Shown here in pieces: positions 17,067 through 25,799 of a stretch of DNA of 64,000 nucleotides; within the stretch, counting starts at the first letter, position 1, and every line of letters starts with the position of its first letter. Source of the stretch: Pseudomonadaceae bacterium (GTDB lineage: Bacteria > Pseudomonadota > Alphaproteobacteria > UBA2136 > UBA6156). Both the position numbers and the translations under genes were made by a program. The notes beneath the pieces were generated by a model. The model made no database searches and was not told where the DNA came from. It was given only the letters and a program-made list of their open reading frames with translations. The stretch is taken from contig JACKLD010000012.1 in NCBI GenBank assembly GCA_024236095.1, positions 434,001 through 498,000 on the forward strand. Direction: 5' to 3'.

Positions 17067-17518
17067 GCGGCATTCTCCTTCAACACCAATTTCGCGGTAA
17101 ACGTGGCTTCCACCGCCACATCATCGCCCAAGTATCCAACCCCCTTGAACTTGTAAATCGTCCCCTTGCGGTTTACCTGTTCCACCTCCTGACGCAACGT
17201 CGCTCCCGGCAACACCGGCAGCCTGAACCGCGCATCCTCGACGCCCATGAAGTAAAACAGCGTTTCATCGGCCTTTTTGTCCAAACTGACGTTCACCAAT
17301 ATCCCCGCCGCCTGCGCCAAACTTTCCACCGCCAACATCCCCGGCAAAATCGGATACCCCTCAAAATGCCCCCTAAACACCGGGTCTTCCGCCGCAAAAT
17401 GCCGCTCGGCCACCAGCGTTTCGTCGGGCACATAATCCAGAACCCTGTCCACCAGCAACATCGGCGCCCGATGCGGCAACCGCTCCATAATCTCGGCAAG
17501 GTTCAAGACGTTCATCAT
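17063..17518 (-). CDS. fabZ: FabZ, 3-hydroxyacyl-ACP dehydratase
   Basis: FabZ dehydrates 3-hydroxyacyl-ACP in fatty acid elongation and competes with LpxA/LpxD for the same acyl donors. The 151-residue hot-dog protein shows LPHRAPMLLVDRVL, the active-site His in DPVFRGHFEGYPILPGMLAVESLAQAAG (split, His and Glu present), and FMGVEDARFRLPVLPGATL. Its start overlaps the stop of the upstream solute-binding-protein gene (TGATG). Confidence 0.96.
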   Translation of the reverse strand: MMNVLNLAEIMERLPHRAPMLLVDRVLDYVPDETLVAERHFAAEDPVFRGHFEGYPILPGMLAVESLAQAAGILVNVSLDKKADETLFYFMGVEDARFRLPVLPGATLRQEVEQVNRKGTIYKFKGVGYLGDDVAVEATFTAKLVLKENAA

Positions 17519-18393
17519 CACTCCGGCAGTCGATAGTTGCTACGAACTCTGTAAAACTGGGCTCTTTCAGGGTCGTACTTATCCATGATCGCATCCACGA
17601 CGCCATCATACATCAATTCCTTTGTGGCCGTATTAAGAAGCCCCAAAAGATCATGTTCTCCCTTGGCTACCGAGGCATTGATCTCAATAACCCGCATGGG
17701 CTGCTTCAAATATTTAATTTTTCCTGGGTTCGCCTTCATATAAGCCATACCAGAACCGATATCGTTGAAAACAACATCTGCTTTGCCACTGGCAACCTGC
17801 TCAAAGTAAACATCAAGCATTTGCTGGGAAAGAGGGATAAGTTGGGATTTCGGAAACCTCCGTTCCCTAATAAGGTTTGCAGATTCCCCATCAATCAGGG
17901 CGATTCTGACGTCCTCAGAATTCATCCGAGAGATGTCGGCATCAAAACGCGTATCATCAGCCCGCACCCAAGCCACCACCGGAAAGAACCCGATAGGGTC
18001 AGTATATTCAGCCATTTTTCCACGCAAGGCATTTGACCAGCCACCACTGCACTCCGCATCATAACGCCCATTTTTCATATCTTCCAAATAGGTCGCCAAA
18101 TTGATTTCTGTCGACCACTCAATTTTCAACCCCGTAGCTTTTCCAACTTCCTCAAAATAATCAGGAACAATCCCCGTAAGCTCCCCCGTCTTGGGGTCTT
18201 GAATAACAGAAGGAGGCCAAGCCAAATACCCGCACCGCAACACCCCCGTCCGCATCACCCGTTCATAGGCGGTTTCCTTGTGCGGGGCGGCAACGCCCTG
18301 CGCCCCTTGCCCCGTCCACATGCCCACGGCAAACGCCACCACGGCTGCCACCAACGCCGCCACAAGAATTGTCCGCATATCTTTGCCTTTCAT
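17518..18393 (-). CDS. Family-3 periplasmic solute-binding protein in the lpx operon
   Basis: A 291-residue secreted protein: an N-terminal signal/anchor (ILVAALVAAVVAFAVGMWTG), then a type II periplasmic-binding-protein fold with VLRCGYLAWPPSVIQDPKTG, LTGIVPDYFEEVGKATGLKIEW (split), and DVVFNDIGSGMAYMKANPGK in domain 2. Such proteins bind amino acids or similar small ligands, but no permease or ATPase gene accompanies it. It sits between lpxD and fabZ, where no such gene is expected. Its coding sequence is A+T-richer than both neighbours. It could act as a sensor or have a lytic-enzyme partner; ligand unknown. Confidence 0.85.
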   Translation of the reverse strand: MKGKDMRTILVAALVAAVVAFAVGMWTGQGAQGVAAPHKETAYERVMRTGVLRCGYLAWPPSVIQDPKTGELTGIVPDYFEEVGKATGLKIEWSTEINLATYLEDMKNGRYDAECSGGWSNALRGKMAEYTDPIGFFPVVAWVRADDTRFDADISRMNSEDVRIALIDGESANLIRERRFPKSQLIPLSQQMLDVYFEQVASGKADVVFNDIGSGMAYMKANPGKIKYLKQPMRVIEINASVAKGEHDLLGLLNTATKELMYDGVVDAIMDKYDPERAQFYRVRSNYRLPE

Positions 18394-18414
18394 GGGTTCA
18401 CATCACGCAAAAGC

Positions 18415-19443
18415 CTACGCCTCGCCTGCCCCGCTGTCACCGCCGTTTGCCGCCTTTTTGCCCTTCTTCGCCATCCGCGCCAACAAGGCCACCTTGCGCC
18501 GCCACTCCATAATCGGCTCGGCCGGAAGCCCCGCCACCACCGCCCCCACCGCGTCAATGCTCTTGGTGACACCACTGCGCGCCGCCACCATCACGCGGTC
18601 GGCCAGCGTAATATGCCCGGCCACGCCCACCTGCCCGCCAATCAGCGTGAATTCCCCCAGCGTGCTGCTGCCCGCCAAGCCGGTTTGCGCCACAATGCGG
18701 CTGCCACGGCCAATCCGCACGTTGTGGCCCACCTGCACTTGGTTATCAATTTTCACCATATCGCCAATCACCGTATCGCCCAGCGCCCCGCAATCAATCG
18801 TGCTGTTGGCGCCAATTTCCACGTCATCACCCACCACAACACCGCCCACTTGCGGCACCTTCACCAATGCCTGCCCGTCCACCGCAAAACCGAAGCCATC
18901 CTGACCCATCCGCACCCCGCCATGCACCACGCAGCGCGCCCCCATGCGGGTTTTCAGCAAACTGCAGTGCGGCCCGATACGGCAATCCTCACCCACCACA
19001 ACACCTTCCCCCACCACCGTGTGCGCGCCAATGTGCGCCCGCGCCCCCACTTGTGCCCCCGCATATACCACCGCCCCCGGCTCAATCCGCGCCGTCGGGT
19101 CAACCTCCGCCTTGTCCGAAACCACCGCCTGCGCCGAAACCCCCGCCACCACCGGCGCCACCGGATGCAACAACGCCAACGCCCGCGCCATCATCACATA
19201 AGGGTTGGCACACACCAGCGCCACCGAGCCCTCCGGCACCAACGCGGCTTCAGCTTCCCGCAGCAACACCGCCCCGGCCTTGGTCTCTTGCAACGCCTTT
19301 TTATACGCCGGATTTTCCAAAAAACTCAGACTATCCACCCCCGCCTCGCCCAACGGCTTCACCGCCGAAATCACCCGCCCACCATGCAAAGCCGGGGCAT
19401 CAAGCCCCAGCTTCCCACACAAGTCGGCCAGCGTCAGTGGCAT
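18415..19443 (-). CDS. lpxD: LpxD, UDP-3-O-acylglucosamine N-acyltransferase
   Basis: LpxD adds the second 3-hydroxyacyl chain, forming UDP-2,3-diacylglucosamine. The 342-residue product has an N-terminal uridine-binding domain (ISAVKPLGEAGVDSLSFLENPAYKK, split) and a hexapeptide β-helix with GSRIVAQTGLAGSSTLGEF and the catalytic-His stretch NQVQVGHNVRIGRGS. The start overlaps the skp stop by one base (TAATG). The C-terminus, after MEWRRKVALLARMAKKGKKA, is Lys/Gly-rich. Confidence 0.96.
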   Translation of the reverse strand: MPLTLADLCGKLGLDAPALHGGRVISAVKPLGEAGVDSLSFLENPAYKKALQETKAGAVLLREAEAALVPEGSVALVCANPYVMMARALALLHPVAPVVAGVSAQAVVSDKAEVDPTARIEPGAVVYAGAQVGARAHIGAHTVVGEGVVVGEDCRIGPHCSLLKTRMGARCVVHGGVRMGQDGFGFAVDGQALVKVPQVGGVVVGDDVEIGANSTIDCGALGDTVIGDMVKIDNQVQVGHNVRIGRGSRIVAQTGLAGSSTLGEFTLIGGQVGVAGHITLADRVMVAARSGVTKSIDAVGAVVAGLPAEPIMEWRRKVALLARMAKKGKKAANGGDSGAGEA

Positions 19444-19964
19444 TACTTGTCCAAAACCGCGTTCGATTGCGCCACCACTTCCTTGGTGATGTCGGCCACG
19501 CCGTCATTGCTGTAAATCACCAGCGCCTTGGGCAATACCATGTCGTAGCCGCGCTCTTTGGCGATTTTTTCTACCACACCCTTCACCGCCGTCTCAATCT
19601 GGCGACGCAGGTCAAGCTGCTCCTTGTCCAAATTGACGCGGATGGCATCCACCTTGCTGTTCAATGCCGCAATATCTTTCTGGAAGGCCTGTTCTTCCGC
19701 CGCGAATTTGTCAGGGGCCATCACCTTTTGCTGTTCCATCAGCTTCTTTTTCTTTTCCACCAGCGGCGCTTCCAGCTTTTCCACTTCGGTCAACGCCTTG
19801 GCGCGGCTGGCCTTGATACGGTCCATCGCGCGCTTGGCCGCATTGGTGCTGTTCACCGCCTGCTGGCTGTCCAGCACCGCCACCTTCATATCCGCCGCAA
19901 ACGCAGGCTGCACCGCCCATGCCGCAAACGCCATCATGGCTGCCAGAAACACCGTCTTTTTCAT
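19443..19964 (-). CDS. skp: Skp/OmpH periplasmic chaperone
   Basis: A 173-residue periplasmic chaperone that holds unfolded outer-membrane proteins on their way to BamA. It starts with a signal peptide (MKKTVFLAAMMAFAAWAVQP, cleavage near AFA-AD), followed by KVAVLDSQQAVNSTNAAKRA and a long charged coiled-coil hairpin (about residues 50-125, rich in Lys/Glu/Gln) and a C-terminal ADITKEVVAQ. Order bamA-skp-lpxD is standard. Confidence 0.93.
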   Translation of the reverse strand: MKKTVFLAAMMAFAAWAVQPAFAADMKVAVLDSQQAVNSTNAAKRAMDRIKASRAKALTEVEKLEAPLVEKKKKLMEQQKVMAPDKFAAEEQAFQKDIAALNSKVDAIRVNLDKEQLDLRRQIETAVKGVVEKIAKERGYDMVLPKALVIYSNDGVADITKEVVAQSNAVLDK

Positions 19965-20092
19965 AAGGACTTCCCCCCTCTTGCTTTTGTTCTTCCCCTC
20001 ACGGAAACACCCCGCAACCCTACTCCGCCGCCACGCATTTGGCTAGGCCCTGCCATAAATTATGCCAAAACCTTGCACGCTTCCATCAGCCC

Positions 20093-22369
20093 CTAGAAAG
20101 AACTGCCCACCGAGAAGTTGAACATCTGGGTGCGGTCTTCGCTGGCCTTCACCACCGGCATCGCCAGCGAGAGCTTCAGCGGCCCGATCGGGCTGCGCCA
20201 GAAAATCCCGGCCCCCACGCTCATGCGGTAAAGGTCGGCATCAATCACGCCGGATGTGGCGCCCTCAAAGCTTTTCACAATCCCGCCGTCGTTGAACACC
20301 AAACCTTTCACGCCCAAGTCGTCCATGGCACTGCCCAGCGGAAAACTCAGCTCCAGATTGTGGCCGACCATGTATTTCCCGCCCAGCGCATCGCCGGTCA
20401 CCCGGTCGCGGGGGCCAATCCCGTTATACTCAAACCCGCGCAACGCTTGGTTGCTGATGGCATAATGGTCGTACACCGGCAAATCCTGGCCGAAGTCGTA
20501 AATCGCCCCGGCACGCCCGGCGGCACTAAACACCAGGTCGTCCCACACCTCGTGGTGCCACGAGACATTGGCCAGTCCTTTCAGGTAATTCACATCGCTG
20601 CCCAGCCCGCTGTAATCGGCGGTCAACGCCACGCGGCTGCCGCGTGTCGGGGTCAGGTAGCTGTCACGGTTGTCAAACGCCCACGTATTGCTCAGGGTCG
20701 CACTGCTGCGCTTGCCCTGCTCACGGCGGATAAACTGGCTGGCCGCACTGCCCACGTTCTCGATCTTGGTCTCCTTGAAGCCCAAACCGATGGTATTCTT
20801 GGTAAACTCCGACATCGGGAAGCCCAGCCGCAGCCCACCGCCGGTGCTCGCCACGTCATAACTCGATTCACTCTGGTAGTCGGTCTGCTGGTTGAACAAA
20901 TCAACCCCGGCCGCCAACTCCTGCCCCATGAAGTACGGCTCGGTAAACGACAGGTTATAATCCTGCTTGCGTTGCGACACCGCAAACTTCACCGCAACTT
21001 CCTGCCCTTTGCCCATAAAGTTGCGCTCGCGCACGTCGGCGGTGGCCAGCAGCCCGTCAAAGGTCGAGTACCCCGCCCCCACGTTGAACTCGCCGGTCGA
21101 CTGTTCTTCCACCTTCACGTTCAGGTCAACACGGTCGGGCTGGTCGGTTTCAGCGCGCTCCACATCCACTTTCTTGAAATAGTCCAGATACGTCAAACGG
21201 TCTTTCGAACGCTTGATTTTGTCGGAAGAAAACGCATCGCCCTCGGCCAAGCGCATTTCACGACGCAACACATAATCCCGCGTGCGGGTGTTGCCCTCGA
21301 TGTTGATGCGGTTCACATACACGCGCGGGCCGGGCGTCACGTTGAACACCACATCCACGGTGCGTGCTGCCTCGTCTTTGCGGTAGTCGGGCTTCACGTC
21401 CAAAAAGGCGAAGCCGCTCTTACCCAGATAATCAATCAGCTTGTCGGTATTGTCGTCCACCCGTCCGGCATTGAACAACTCGCCCGGCTGCAAGGTCACC
21501 AGCGGCTTCAATTCGCTGGTCTGCAAGCCTTCGGCTTCGGCGTTCAGCGCCACATCGATGTTGCCGAAATCGTACTTGGGCCCTTCAAACACCGTGTAGG
21601 TGATGATGAATTCCTTGCTGTCGCGGCTCAGCTCCGCCACCGCACTGGTCACTTGCACATCAGCGTAGCCACGGCTCAGATAATGGCGACGGACAAGGTC
21701 CTTGTCCACTTCCAGCCGCGCCGGATCATACGTATCGCCGCCACTGAGGAAACGCCACCACGCACTGGTCTTGGTGGCAATCACATCCTGCAGGTCGCCG
21801 TCGCTGAAGCGTTGGTTGCCCACAAAGTTGATCCGCGAAATCTTGGTCTTGTCGCCTTCGTCCACCACATACACCACGTCCACGCGGTTCTGGTCGCGCT
21901 CAATCAGCTGGGCATTCACCGTGGTGGTGAACATCCCCCGGCTGCGATACGCCGCCTGCAACGCCTTCACGTCGGCCTGCACCTTGGCGGGGCTGTAAAT
22001 CGCACGGGTTTTCAGCTGGGTCATCTCCTCCAACCGGATGGTGTCGATCGCGTCATTGCCTTCAAACGCCACACGGTTCACCAAGGGGTTTTCCACCACC
22101 TTCACCGTCACCACCCCCTCGTCAAAACCAACTGCCACGTTGGCGAACAGCCCGGTGGAATACAGGCCCTTGATAATCCGGCTGCTCGCCGCGGGGCTGT
22201 AATCGTCTCCCACCTTGAAGGGCAGATAGCTGCCGATGGTCTCGCTTTCCACGCGCTGGTTGCCTTCCACCGCAATCTGGCGGATGGCCTCGGCCCATGC
22301 CGACAAGCTGATGGCTGAAAGCCCGACCACCATGGCCAGGGCGCTGAAAACACGGGGGGATGTCGTCAT
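20093..22369 (-). CDS. bamA: BamA, outer-membrane protein assembly factor
   Basis: BamA is the essential β-barrel insertase of the outer membrane. The 758-residue product has a signal peptide (MTTSPRVFSALAMVVGLSAI, ending SAWA), five POTRA domains (starting IRQIAVEGNQRVESETI and EGNTRTRDYVLRREMRLAEGD for POTRA 5), and a C-terminal 16-strand barrel containing the conserved VRGF-like ALRGFEYNGIGPRD and ending in Phe (FSVGSSF). The ATG at 22369 is chosen because the signal peptide starts there; the frame to 22492 is an artefact. It is flanked by rseP and skp as usual. Confidence 0.97.
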   Translation of the reverse strand: MTTSPRVFSALAMVVGLSAISLSAWAEAIRQIAVEGNQRVESETIGSYLPFKVGDDYSPAASSRIIKGLYSTGLFANVAVGFDEGVVTVKVVENPLVNRVAFEGNDAIDTIRLEEMTQLKTRAIYSPAKVQADVKALQAAYRSRGMFTTTVNAQLIERDQNRVDVVYVVDEGDKTKISRINFVGNQRFSDGDLQDVIATKTSAWWRFLSGGDTYDPARLEVDKDLVRRHYLSRGYADVQVTSAVAELSRDSKEFIITYTVFEGPKYDFGNIDVALNAEAEGLQTSELKPLVTLQPGELFNAGRVDDNTDKLIDYLGKSGFAFLDVKPDYRKDEAARTVDVVFNVTPGPRVYVNRINIEGNTRTRDYVLRREMRLAEGDAFSSDKIKRSKDRLTYLDYFKKVDVERAETDQPDRVDLNVKVEEQSTGEFNVGAGYSTFDGLLATADVRERNFMGKGQEVAVKFAVSQRKQDYNLSFTEPYFMGQELAAGVDLFNQQTDYQSESSYDVASTGGGLRLGFPMSEFTKNTIGLGFKETKIENVGSAASQFIRREQGKRSSATLSNTWAFDNRDSYLTPTRGSRVALTADYSGLGSDVNYLKGLANVSWHHEVWDDLVFSAAGRAGAIYDFGQDLPVYDHYAISNQALRGFEYNGIGPRDRVTGDALGGKYMVGHNLELSFPLGSAMDDLGVKGLVFNDGGIVKSFEGATSGVIDADLYRMSVGAGIFWRSPIGPLKLSLAMPVVKASEDRTQMFNFSVGSSF

Positions 22370-22448
22370 CTGTACGGCACTTCTCTTTTGCCGCACTCTA
22401 GCCGCTTTTACACGCCTCGGCAACGCCTTCGCGCACAGCGCAGCCCGA

Positions 22449-23627
22449 TTATTCCGCAGGCCGGGTGATAACCGCCTCATCCCTGCCGCCAAACCAGCCC
22501 ATGCGCTTGGTATCGTTGAAGGTGGAAAACAACGCCAGCATCACAATCAACGCCAATCCCACGCGCATCATCCACTCCTGCGCCACGGCGCCCAGCGGCC
22601 GCCCGCGCACGCCTTCCAACGCCAGAAACACCAAATGCCCGCCATCCAGAATCGGCAACGGGAACAGGTTCACGATGCACAAATTGATGGAAATCATCGT
22701 CATGAACATCAGCAGCGCAAAGGTGCCGCTGCTGGCGGCTTGGCCGGTCATGTTGGCAATCCCCAGCGGCCCGCTCAGGTTGTCGGCGCCAATCGCCCCA
22801 ATCAGCAGCTTGTACAGCGATTTCACGGTGAGGGCGGTCAACTCGTAGGTGCGCTCCGCCGCCCGCCACAGTCCGTCCGCCAGCCCATGATGCACCACGA
22901 ACGTGCTGTAACTGGGCGCCACGCCAATCCGCCCCACCGTGTGGGTATCGCCCAGCAAGTCGGTAAAGGTGGTGGTCTGCGGCACCAGCGTTGCCGCCAT
23001 GTCTTGCCCGCCACGCTGCACGGTCATCACCAATTCCTGCCCCGCACGGTCGGAAACATACGTTTGCAACGCATCCCAATCAGCCACGGCCTCGCCGTTC
23101 ACCGCCGTCACCACATCGCCCGCCTGCAACACGGCGGCGGCAGGCATGTCGGGCAGAATCTCGCCAATCTCCGCCTTCAACTTGTGCTCGCCGGTCAACA
23201 TCACCGCCACCAGCAACACAAAGCCCAATACAAGGTTGGCCAACGGCCCGGCCACAATCACCCACGCCCGCTGCAACAGCGTCTTGCTGGCAAACGAAAC
23301 CGGGTCGACACTCTGCTCGATCGGCTTCAAATCTTCCTGTCCGCGCATCTGCACATAGCCACCCAGCGGCAACCAGCCGAACTTCCACCGCGTGCCATGC
23401 TTGTCGTTCCAGCCGAAAATCTCGCGCCCGAAACCAATGCTGAACGCCTCCACCCGAATCCCCACACTGCGCGCCGCCGCATAGTGCCCAAGCTCGTGGA
23501 AGAACACCAGAATGCTCAACACCACCAAAAACAACGCCACGGTAAACACCGTATCGCCATAAGGGTATTGCTGGGCAAATTCGGCCAAACGGGTCAGCCA
23601 GTCACTGTGTGCGGTCATGCTTTCCAT
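22449..23627 (-). CDS. rseP: RseP-type intramembrane site-2 zinc protease
   Basis: An M50 metalloprotease that cleaves anti-sigma factors and other transmembrane segments. The 392-residue product has the zinc site FFHELGHYAAA at residues 42-52, GFGREIFGWNDKHGTRWKFGWLPLGGYVQM (split), a single PDZ domain around residues 125-215 (LPDMPAAAVLQAGDVVTAVNG), and the third zinc ligand in NLFPLPILDGGHLVF. The start may be 23627 or 23618. It sits between ygjV and bamA; cdsA and dxr, which normally precede it, are absent. Confidence 0.95.
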   Translation of the reverse strand: MESMTAHSDWLTRLAEFAQQYPYGDTVFTVALFLVVLSILVFFHELGHYAAARSVGIRVEAFSIGFGREIFGWNDKHGTRWKFGWLPLGGYVQMRGQEDLKPIEQSVDPVSFASKTLLQRAWVIVAGPLANLVLGFVLLVAVMLTGEHKLKAEIGEILPDMPAAAVLQAGDVVTAVNGEAVADWDALQTYVSDRAGQELVMTVQRGGQDMAATLVPQTTTFTDLLGDTHTVGRIGVAPSYSTFVVHHGLADGLWRAAERTYELTALTVKSLYKLLIGAIGADNLSGPLGIANMTGQAASSGTFALLMFMTMISINLCIVNLFPLPILDGGHLVFLALEGVRGRPLGAVAQEWMMRVGLALIVMLALFSTFNDTKRMGWFGGRDEAVITRPAE

Positions 23628-23684
23628 CCCGCCACCATACCCTCTCCATGATTTGGTGCAACAACAAACACTCTACCTGTAAGG

Positions 23685-24188
23685 CTACACCGAGGTCTTC
23701 TGGCGCCATAAGCGCCACACCATACTGGCATGCAATCCAATATTGATGAGGTCGTTAACGATACCACCATACGACATGTAAATGACATTATGCACCAACC
23801 ATAAAATACTGGTTCCTACAAACATGGCGCGCAAACGCGCTCCTTGCCAGTGAAACACACCATACCCCGCCAACATTGTTGCAAAAACCGGCAAAGCGTC
23901 AACCCACTGCCGCACCATCCAGATACCCAATACAGCAGGCAAGAAAATGAACCCCCACCGCACCCACACAGGCTGCGGCCACAATGAAGCTGCAAAACGA
24001 CTCCCTCGAACAGCACTGGCTGCCACCCCGCCCCACGCCCCAAGCAACATGAAATGCAGCGTCCATATTGCGCCGCTCAACGCGCCAAACATCTTTAAAT
24101 GTCTGTCATCCTTGCATAACGGCCCTATCAAACTGACGACAAACGCAACACCACCAATTGCTTGGGCCAAAACATGAACAACATCCAT
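23685..24188 (-). CDS. YgjV-family inner-membrane protein
   Basis: A 167-residue protein with five or six hydrophobic helices that resembles the YgjV family of unknown function: an N-terminal QAIGGVAFVVSLIGPLCKDD, then MFGALSGAIWTLHFMLLGAW, AVRGSRFAA, and LWLVHNVIYMSYGGIVNDLI near the end. It starts 3 nt after the uppS stop, and no promoter is evident. The sequence is A+T-richer than uppS and rseP. It occupies the position normally held by cdsA and dxr, so it looks like a guest gene or replacement. Confidence 0.75.
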   Translation of the reverse strand: MDVVHVLAQAIGGVAFVVSLIGPLCKDDRHLKMFGALSGAIWTLHFMLLGAWGGVAASAVRGSRFAASLWPQPVWVRWGFIFLPAVLGIWMVRQWVDALPVFATMLAGYGVFHWQGARLRAMFVGTSILWLVHNVIYMSYGGIVNDLINIGLHASMVWRLWRQKTSV

Positions 24189-24191
24189 AGG

Positions 24192-24905
24192 TTATCCACC
24201 CATATTTTCAACAACACCCCCAAACCGCCGCTCCCGTCCCATAAAATCGTCGAGCGCGCTTTGCAATTCTTCCGCCCCGAAGTCCGGCCACGCCACCTTG
24301 GTAAACACCAACTCCGCATAGGCCAGTTGCCATAAAAGAAAGTTCGAAAGCCGCTGCTCCCCACTGGTCCGAATCATCAGGTCGACATCCGGCACCCCTG
24401 CCGTATCCAGCGCATCTCCAAACCGCGCTTCGTCAATCTCACCGCTTTCCGCTGCCAGTTTGCGCGCCGCCCGCACAATCTCGTCCCGCCCGCCGTAGTT
24501 GATGGCAAACAACGCCGTCAATTTGGTATTCCCCGCCGTCTTGGCTTCCGCTTCCTCCATCATCGCCACAATGTCGGCCCCAAGCCTTTCCTTGTCCCGC
24601 GCCCCAATGAACCGCACCCGCACCCCCTGCTCGCCCAACTTGCCAAGCTCCTTGCCGAAGTACAAACGGAACAGCTTGAACAACCCGCCAACCTCTTCCT
24701 GCGAACGCTTCCAGTTCTCGGTGGAAAACGCATAAAACGTGGCATACGGAATCCCCTCCCGCACCAACTGTTCGCACACCTTGCGGACACTCTCCACGCC
24801 CTGCCGATGCCCTTCCAGCCGCGGCATCCCCCGCGCCTTGGCCCAGCGGCCATTACCATCCATGATAAACGCGACATGCTGCGGCATCGGACGGGTCTCT
24901 GTCAT
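24192..24905 (-). CDS. uppS: UppS, undecaprenyl diphosphate synthase (cis-prenyltransferase)
   Basis: UppS makes the C55 lipid carrier precursor for peptidoglycan and other wall polymers. The 237-residue product has HVAFIMDGNGRWAKARGMPR with the catalytic Asp, EGHRQGVESV, FYAFSTENWKRS, ALFAINYGGRDEIVRAAR, and the C-terminal DLMIRTSGEQRLSNFLLWQLAYAEL (split). Length and motifs are canonical. It lies between frr and ygjV. Confidence 0.97.
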   Translation of the reverse strand: MTETRPMPQHVAFIMDGNGRWAKARGMPRLEGHRQGVESVRKVCEQLVREGIPYATFYAFSTENWKRSQEEVGGLFKLFRLYFGKELGKLGEQGVRVRFIGARDKERLGADIVAMMEEAEAKTAGNTKLTALFAINYGGRDEIVRAARKLAAESGEIDEARFGDALDTAGVPDVDLMIRTSGEQRLSNFLLWQLAYAELVFTKVAWPDFGAEELQSALDDFMGRERRFGGVVENMGG

Positions 24906-25024
24906 GGCTATCGGCTTTACGGGAAAACCCTTTCCTTGGCAAGCACGGGGACATAGCGGGTTATAGGATTAACGGATTACGGGACTAACGGAGGTGCATT
25001 GTCCACTGAAAAAGGGGAAACAAT

Positions 25025-25146
25025 GGGGGTCAAGGGGGCAAAGCCCCCTTACGCCGGAGGCGTCATTCCAGCCCCGCCAAGCCAAAGCAACGGCGACTGA
25101 CGGACAGCTGGAACCCAATGCCCAACGAACCTGTTCCCCTAAAGAC
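25025..25146 (+). repeat. Type-A multi-hairpin repeat (copy 1)
   Basis: Intergenic between uppS and frr (minus-strand genes). It consists of hairpin AAGGGGGC-aaa-GCCCCCTT, a small CGCC/GGCG stem, and arms CATTCCAG ... CTGGAACCC about 40 bp apart, ending TTCCCCTAAAG. The rest of the 24906-25179 gap holds short GGATTA/ACGG tandem-like sequence and no gene. Confidence 0.85.
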
Positions 25147-25179
25147 AGCCTCCAACGGCGCTAACCCGTTAACCCGGCC

Positions 25180-25716
25180 TCACACCGTCATGATATCCGC
25201 TTCTTTCGCCTTCAGCAGCGCATCCACCTTCTCCACGTAGCCCTTCACTACGTCTTCCAGCTTCTCCATTTCGCGTTTGGCATCGTCTTCGCCAAGGCCC
25301 TCGTCCTTGTCTTTTTTAATCACATCCATGCCGTCGCGGCGGATATTCCGGATCGCCACCCGCGCTTCTTCAGCCGCACGTCCGGCCACCTTCACCAACT
25401 CCTTGCGACGGTCTTCGGTCAGCGGCGGAATGTTCACCCGCACCATGGTGCCGTCCACGCTGGGGTTCAACCCCAAACCGGAATCACGGATGGCCTTCTC
25501 CACCGCCTGCACCAACCCCTTGTCCCACACGTTCACCGTCAGCGTGCGGTCGGCGGCGTTGATGTTCCCCACCTGCACCATCGGCATCTGACTGCCATAG
25601 GCATCCACATGGATGCCTTCCAGCAACGCGGGGCTGGGCCGTCCGGTGCGCAACCCTTGGAATTCATGCTTCAGCGCGTTAATCGCCCCGTCCATCCGTT
25701 GTGTCAAATCGCTCAT
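25180..25716 (-). CDS. frr: Frr, ribosome recycling factor
   Basis: The ribosome recycling factor splits post-termination ribosomes with EF-G. The 178-residue product has LKHEFQGLRTGRPSPALLEG, DGTMVRVNIPPLTEDRRKELV and ARVAIRNIRRDGMD, the family hallmarks. It is a little shorter than the 185 typical. The ATG at 25716 is favoured over 25722 because AGAAAGG then has proper spacing. It starts the envelope operon; pyrH, its frequent upstream partner, is not here. It is divergent from rnr. Confidence 0.96.
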   Translation of the reverse strand: MSDLTQRMDGAINALKHEFQGLRTGRPSPALLEGIHVDAYGSQMPMVQVGNINAADRTLTVNVWDKGLVQAVEKAIRDSGLGLNPSVDGTMVRVNIPPLTEDRRKELVKVAGRAAEEARVAIRNIRRDGMDVIKKDKDEGLGEDDAKREMEKLEDVVKGYVEKVDALLKAKEADIMTV

Positions 25717-25799
25717 GGCCATGCCTTTCTGTTGATTGGGCAGGAAAATGGCCCAACGCCACCATGGCGTCAAGCGGCAAGGTAGGCTATGGTCGGGGC

